This document shows, in pieces, positions 30,898-35,099 of a DNA stretch of 35,099 nucleotides. The position numbers and the translations under genes are program-made. This DNA is from Bacillus subtilis subsp. subtilis. Its GTDB lineage: Bacteria > Pseudomonadota > Gammaproteobacteria > Xanthomonadales > Xanthomonadaceae. How positions within the stretch are numbered: position 1 is the first letter of the stretch; every line of letters begins with the position of its first letter. The stretch covers positions 1 through 35,099 of the forward strand of contig JAHREJ010000046.1 in NCBI GenBank assembly GCA_021733645.1, written 5' to 3'. The notes under the pieces were generated by a model. The model saw only the letters and a program-made list of their open reading frames with translations. It was not told where the DNA came from and did not search any database.

Positions 30898-32694
30898 ATG
30901 ATTGCCATTGTTCCGCCTGCGCGCCGTCTGGCGCTGCTGGCTGCCCTGCTGCTGGCCGCTGGCCAGTCCAGCGCTGCCGACAACGACGTCCTGATCCGCA
31001 ATGCGATGGTGTTCGACGGCACCGGGCGCGCGCCCTATGCCGCCAGCGTGCTGGTGCAGGCCGGACGCATCGCCGCCATCGGCCAGGACCTCAAAGCGCC
31101 GGCACAGACCCGCCAGGTGGATGCCAAGGGCCAGGCGCTGCTGCCGGGGCTGTTGGACCTGCATACCCACTGGACGCCCAATGCGCAGCCGTCCACGTTG
31201 CCGCAGATTGCCAACCGCTACCTGGCCGCCGGCGTGACTACGGTGAGCGATTTCCACCAGCCGCCGGAAGCCTACGCGCCGCGCCGGGCGTGGTTGCAGA
31301 GCATTGCCGCCCCGGATGTGAAATTCGCCGCGCGGATGAGCACCCCGCTGGGGCATGGCGCCGACTGGGGCGATGAAAACACCACGCGCTGGGTCAACTC
31401 GCCCGAGTCGGCCACCGCGGCGGTCAAGCAGGTGGCGGCCTACCAGCCGGACTTCATCAAGGCCTTCACCGACGGCTGGCGCTATTCCAATGCCGCCGAC
31501 AACAGCAGCATGGACCAGGAAACCCTGACCGCACTGGTGGATGAAGCGCATCGCCAGCAGCTGCGGGTGTTCACCCACACGGTGATGGTCAAGCGTGGCA
31601 AGACCGCCGCGCGTGCAGGCGTGGACGCGCTGGCCCACAGCGTGCAGGACGGCCCGGCCGATGCCGAACTGATCGCGTTGATGAAGGCCAATGGCACCCG
31701 CTACGCGCCCTCGCTGGCGGTGTATCTGCCCGAGCGCGTGGACGGCAGCGGCAAGGCGCGCGCCGGTAGCGAGGCCTACCGCCAGCGCGAGGCCAATTTC
31801 GCCAACGCGCTGCGCAACGTCAAAACGCTGCACGATGCGGGTATTCCGATCGTGCTCGGCACCGATGCCGGCATGACCGGTACCCCGCACGGCACGTCCA
31901 CCCTGCGCGAACTGGCATTGTTCGTGCAGGCCGGGCTGACCCCCAGCGAGGCGCTGCTGGCCGGCACCCGTGCCAGTGCCGAGGCCTTGGCGCTGGACGA
32001 CCGCGGCAGCATCGAAGTGGGCAAGCGTGCCGACCTGTTGCTGGTCAGGGGCAAGCCGTGGGAGCGCATCGGCGACATCGGCAACACCGAGCAGGTGTAC
32101 GTGGCCGGGCGCCAGGTGGTGGGCAAGGGCGTGCGACTGCCGGCCGGCAATCGCGCCGAATCATTGCCGCCGCTGCCCATTGGCGCACTGGTGGATGATT
32201 TCGAGCGTGCCGACCAGCGCACGGCGCTGGATACCCTACGCAACGACGACGCCGACGGGGGCAACGACCGCACCGTGCAGGTCGCCGACGTGATCGATCG
32301 TGAGGGGGGCGGCAAGGCGCTGTCGATGCAGGCCAGGCTGTCGAGCAAGGACGATGCCTACGCCGGGGTGATCCTGCCGCTGACGCGCGGTTCGGTGGCG
32401 CCGGCTGATCTGCGCCGCTGGACGGGTGTGCGCGTGGACGTGCGCGGTGATGCCACGTTGCGTCTGGAAGCACGCGGCCTGCAGGGCCGGCGCTGGGCGG
32501 CGCCAGTGGTGGCGAGCGGCAACTGGCAGACGGTGGAGGTTCCGTTCCATGCGTTGCAGGGGCAACCGCCGTACCGCGCGCAGGGACCGCTGCCCGCGTG
32601 GCGGGGCGATGACGTGCAGCAGCTCGTGTTCACCGGCACTGGCGAGGCCGGCGCGAAGCTCTGGTTCGAGATCGACAATGTGCGGTTCTACTGA
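30898..32694 (+). CDS. exported amidohydrolase fused to a CIA30-like domain
   Basis: The 598-residue metal-dependent hydrolase has an N-terminal signal peptide (RRLALLAALLLAAGQSSA), then a TIM-barrel amidohydrolase core. Metal-site candidates are His89 and His91 (DLHTHW), Lys188 (FIKAFTDGW, likely carboxylated), His227 (FTHTV), His247 (AHSVQDG) and Asp323 (GTDAG). Residues from about 428 (LVDDFERADQRTALDTLRND to the end FEIDNVRFY) form a jelly-roll resembling the CIA30/carbohydrate-binding fold. Such fusions occur in exported amidohydrolases next to TonB receptors. The substrate is unknown; candidates are dipeptides or N-acyl amino acids. It is fourth in the receptor operon. Confidence 0.9.
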   Translation: MIAIVPPARRLALLAALLLAAGQSSAADNDVLIRNAMVFDGTGRAPYAASVLVQAGRIAAIGQDLKAPAQTRQVDAKGQALLPGLLDLHTHWTPNAQPSTLPQIANRYLAAGVTTVSDFHQPPEAYAPRRAWLQSIAAPDVKFAARMSTPLGHGADWGDENTTRWVNSPESATAAVKQVAAYQPDFIKAFTDGWRYSNAADNSSMDQETLTALVDEAHRQQLRVFTHTVMVKRGKTAARAGVDALAHSVQDGPADAELIALMKANGTRYAPSLAVYLPERVDGSGKARAGSEAYRQREANFANALRNVKTLHDAGIPIVLGTDAGMTGTPHGTSTLRELALFVQAGLTPSEALLAGTRASAEALALDDRGSIEVGKRADLLLVRGKPWERIGDIGNTEQVYVAGRQVVGKGVRLPAGNRAESLPPLPIGALVDDFERADQRTALDTLRNDDADGGNDRTVQVADVIDREGGGKALSMQARLSSKDDAYAGVILPLTRGSVAPADLRRWTGVRVDVRGDATLRLEARGLQGRRWAAPVVASGNWQTVEVPFHALQGQPPYRAQGPLPAWRGDDVQQLVFTGTGEAGAKLWFEIDNVRFY

Positions 32695-34162
32695 GGTGGC
32701 GCTGCGTCGTGCCTGCGCGGTGCTCGCGGTGCTGGGCAGCCTGTTGAGCGTGCCGGCACTCGCCGCCGACGCCGACGCCGACGCCGATCCGCGCGTGCTC
32801 GCTGCGGTGGATGGCTACGCCGCGCGCCAGGCCGAGGTAGGCCAGGCGCTGTGGGCCGCCCCCGAACTGGGCTACCAGGAAGTCCACGCATCGGCACTGC
32901 TGCAGGACGAGCTGCGCAAGGCCGGATTCCGCATCGAGGCGGGCGTGGCCGGCATGCCCACCGCGTTCGTGGCGCGCTACGGGCACCGCGGCAAGGGCCC
33001 GGTGATTGCGCTGCTGGCCGAGATGGATGCCTTGCCGGGGATGTCGCAGGCGGCGCTGCCGACGCGCCAGCCGCTGCCCGGCCAGGATGCCGGCCAGGCG
33101 TGTGGCCACAATCTGTTTGGCGCCGCCGTGGTGGGCGCCGCGCAGGCCGTGGCGCAGTGGCTGAAGGCCACTGGCAGCGATGGCGAAGTACGCGTGTATG
33201 GCACGCCGGCCGAAGAGGGCGGCAGCGGCAAGGTCTACATGACCCGTGCCGGCCTGTTCGACGACGTGGACGTGGCCCTGCATTGGCACCCGGCCGCGTC
33301 GAACTCGGCTGCCCAAGGCACCAGCCTGGCCAACATCAGCGGCAAGTTCCGCTTCTCCGGTATCGCCGCGCATGCGGCGCTGGCGCCGGACCGTGGGCGT
33401 TCGGCACTGGATGGCGTGGAAGCGCTCAACCACATGGCCAACATGATGCGCGAGCACGTACCGGACGGCACCCGCATCCACTATGTGATCAGCAATGGCG
33501 GCGCGGCGCCGAACGTCGTGCCGGACGCGGCCGAAGCGTATTACTACGTGCGCCACGTGGACCCGGCCGTGGTGCGCGATGTGATCGAACGCCTGCAACT
33601 GGCGGCGCGTGGGGCGGCGATGGGGACCGGCACGCAGGTCGCGTTCGAGCCCACCGGCGGCGTCTATTCGCTGCTGCCCAACGACGTGCTCGGGCAAGTC
33701 ATGCAGGCTTCGCTGCAACGCGTGGGCGGGGTGGTGTATGACGCCAGCGATACCGCGTTCGCGCAGCAGCTGCAGCAGACCCTTCCACAGCGCCTGCCAC
33801 TGGCTGCTGCCGCCACGCTGGAGCCTTACAGCGACGACCGCGCGGGTGGGGCATCCACCGATGTGGGCGATGTCAGTTGGAATGTGCCAACGGTGGGCTT
33901 GAGCACGGCGACCTGGGTGCCTGGCACGCCGGCGCACAGTTGGCAGGCGGTGGCTGCATCGGGGGCGCCGATCGGCACCAAGGGCGCGCTCAATGCGGCG
34001 CGCGTGCTGGCGCTGACCACGGTGGCGCTGCTGCAGTCGCCGCAGACGGTGGCGAAGGCCAGGCAGGAATTCGCACAGCGTCGGGGGGCGCAGTTCCGTT
34101 ACGTGCCCCTGCTGGAGCGCACCGATCCGCCGCTGGACTATCGCGCGCGCGCGAAGGAATAG
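32678..34162 (+). CDS. exported M20 family amidohydrolase (AbgB-like)
   Basis: M20 amidases of this branch cleave amide bonds such as p-aminobenzoyl-glutamate; AbgB is the closest named relative by memory. The 494-residue product has a signal peptide (ACAVLAVLGSLLSVPALA), a short Asp-Ala run, then metal-binding motifs LLAEMDALPGMS (Glu115, Asp117), QACGHNLFGAA (Cys142, His144), TPAEEGGSGK (Glu179-Glu180) and LHWHP. Start choice is between ATG 32678, overlapping the amidohydrolase stop by 17 bases, and GTG 32696; both leave the signal peptide intact. Export and operon position suggest it cuts the imported or periplasmic ligand of the receptor, perhaps with the amidohydrolase. It ends 16 bases from the lipocalin stop. 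Confidence 0.92.
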   Translation: MCGSTEVALRRACAVLAVLGSLLSVPALAADADADADPRVLAAVDGYAARQAEVGQALWAAPELGYQEVHASALLQDELRKAGFRIEAGVAGMPTAFVARYGHRGKGPVIALLAEMDALPGMSQAALPTRQPLPGQDAGQACGHNLFGAAVVGAAQAVAQWLKATGSDGEVRVYGTPAEEGGSGKVYMTRAGLFDDVDVALHWHPAASNSAAQGTSLANISGKFRFSGIAAHAALAPDRGRSALDGVEALNHMANMMREHVPDGTRIHYVISNGGAAPNVVPDAAEAYYYVRHVDPAVVRDVIERLQLAARGAAMGTGTQVAFEPTGGVYSLLPNDVLGQVMQASLQRVGGVVYDASDTAFAQQLQQTLPQRLPLAAAATLEPYSDDRAGGASTDVGDVSWNVPTVGLSTATWVPGTPAHSWQAVAASGAPIGTKGALNAARVLALTTVALLQSPQTVAKARQEFAQRRGAQFRYVPLLERTDPPLDYRARAKE

Positions 34163-34178
34163 GCCGGCGTAGCGCCGC

Positions 34179-34718
34179 TCAATCCAGCGGCGCCATCACC
34201 TTCAACGGTGCCAGGTCGTAGCCCACGGCTTCGGCCTTGGCCTTGATGCGGTTGAACTGCGCGGTGTCCATGCTCGGCGAGCGCGACAGGATCCACAGAT
34301 ACTTGCGGTCCGGGTCGCCGACCAGCGCCCACTGGTAGTCCGGGTCCAGCGCGATCACCCAGTAATCGGCCCATACCAGCGGCACCCACGCCAGCCAGTC
34401 CGGCACGAAGCGCACCTGCAACTGTCCAGGCTGGCCCTCGACCGGGCGCGCCACACCTTCGGCGGCAATGCGCCCGCCATCGGCAACGCGGCACGCGTTG
34501 TGCACGCTGATCCGCCCATCGCCACGCAGTGCGTAGGTGGCGGTGATGTCACCCACGCACTTCTTCTGGAACGACACCGGCAGGTGCGCGATCTCGTGCC
34601 ATTGGCCGGCATAGCGGCCCATGTCCAGCGCCGGGACCGACGTGACCGGCGATGCGGCCCACGACGACGCGGCGGTAGACAGCAGAAGCAGGGCAAGCCA
34701 CGGGCTGAGCATGCGCAT
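34179..34718 (-). CDS. Blc-like lipocalin
   Basis: Bacterial lipocalins bind lipids, lysophospholipids or similar hydrophobic molecules in a beta-barrel. The 179-residue product has a signal peptide (MLSPWLALLLLSTAASSWA, cut near ASP) and the lipocalin GxW motif in MGRYAGQWHEIAHLPVSFQ, followed by KKCVGDITATYAL and YWVIALDPDYQWALVGDP, close to E. coli Blc. No lipobox Cys follows the signal, so it appears soluble in the periplasm, unlike the lipid-anchored Blc. It is convergent with the M20 gene, and nothing clear in the 111 bp to the next gene identifies its promoter. Confidence 0.9.
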   Translation of the reverse strand: MRMLSPWLALLLLSTAASSWAASPVTSVPALDMGRYAGQWHEIAHLPVSFQKKCVGDITATYALRGDGRISVHNACRVADGGRIAAEGVARPVEGQPGQLQVRFVPDWLAWVPLVWADYWVIALDPDYQWALVGDPDRKYLWILSRSPSMDTAQFNRIKAKAEAVGYDLAPLKVMAPLD

Positions 34719-34829
34719 CGACGGTACTCCGGAACGGTCGCTGGAGCTTAGGGGCAGGGCAGGGGCGAGGTGTGAAGTTTTTGTCATTCCTTCGCGGCAG
34801 TGCCACGTGGCCCGGAACGCGTCAGACGC

Positions 34830-35099
34830 TCATGCTGGCAGGTGCCGGGCCCAATGACGCTCGCTGACAATGGCAATGGGGTGACCTTCATCGCGCAGTT
34901 CCACCGCGGTCAGGATTTTCCTGCCGGCATTGCTGTTGATCCAGTCCCGCGAACCCAGCTCGCCGATGATGAGGTAGTGGGTTCGGCGGGACGGTGACCC
35001 TGACAGGCGGCCGCCCAGTCGCTCAATCGCCTCGGACACCGTTGCCCTGACCCCGAAACTGAAGGTGCCGGTGACGACGAAGGACTGATCCGCATGGAT
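34830..35099 (-). CDS. BRCT-domain protein, 3' part
   Basis: The frame is open from the window's end and stops at 34830, so only the C-terminal 90 residues are present. They form a BRCT domain: SFVVTGTFSFGVRATVSEAI, the glycine pair in ERLGGRLSG, TYLVxG-like THYLIIGELGSRDW, then the S/T..G.K motif SNAGRKILTAVEL and the C-terminal Trp in SERHWARHL. BRCT domains bind phosphopeptides or other BRCT domains in DNA repair and replication factors such as NAD+-dependent ligase. Which parent protein this is cannot be decided from the fragment; it has no helix-hairpin-helix or ligase residues in view. Confidence 0.75.
   Translation of the reverse strand: MHADQSFVVTGTFSFGVRATVSEAIERLGGRLSGSPSRRTHYLIIGELGSRDWINSNAGRKILTAVELRDEGHPIAIVSERHWARHLPA

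Overview
The window looks like a chromosomal segment of a high-GC gammaproteobacterium of the Xanthomonadaceae, most likely Stenotrophomonas. This rests on gene order (infC-rpmI-rplT-pheS-pheT-ihfA-merR-tRNA-Pro), on dxs beside an HNH endonuclease gene, and on several short GTAG-headed hairpins that match the SMAG/GTAG REP family of Stenotrophomonas. No insertion sequence, phage, CRISPR array or rRNA was seen. The first ~346 bases do not fit: they carry an antisense fragment of a putative zinc peptidase joined to the C-terminal domain of IF-3, with a 22-bp inverted repeat starting at base 1. That is either an assembly edge or a real rearrangement.

Bases 362-6126 are core translation genes: IF-3 (fragment), ribosomal proteins L35 and L20, both phenylalanyl-tRNA synthetase subunits, IHF alpha, a MerR-type regulator and tRNA-Pro(GGG) with its own terminator. 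Bases 6216-10549 hold small accessory units: an SMR efflux pump with its TetR regulator and operator, an Lrp/AsnC regulator divergent from a PanB of actinobacterial type, a 33-residue membrane miniprotein with a recognisable promoter, an unknown membrane protein, a GNAT acetyltransferase and a DUF1328 protein.

Bases 10668-15686 contain a long perfect-looking palindrome, then an envelope locus: an outer-membrane beta-barrel protein, an HTH-less TetR ligand-domain protein, a 77-residue MbcA/ParS-like C-terminal-domain protein and a MipA/OmpV scaffold protein on the minus strand, divergent from an OmpR-type response regulator and its histidine kinase. Bases 15799-20104 carry a periplasmic penicillin-acylase/choloylglycine-hydrolase-type enzyme, two paralogous 67-residue proteins, a MarR regulator and TetX-like FAD monooxygenase that share a symmetric operator lying over both promoters, and a DUF3011 protein. 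Bases 20134-25358 (minus strand) carry dxs, the HNH endonuclease, an acyl-CoA dehydrogenase and a lipoprotein.

After a repeat-rich intergenic stretch (seven GGGCTTT heptamers and a ~225-bp imperfect inverted repeat), bases 25891-34162 form a tight five-gene unit: a TonB-dependent receptor with an N-terminal signalling (STN) domain, an ECF sigma factor, a FecR-type anti-sigma factor, an exported amidohydrolase with a CIA30-like C-terminal domain, and an exported AbgB-like M20 amidase. This reads as a cell-surface-signalling system that senses and imports an amide- or peptide-like compound and controls its own hydrolases. A lipocalin and a BRCT-domain fragment close the window.
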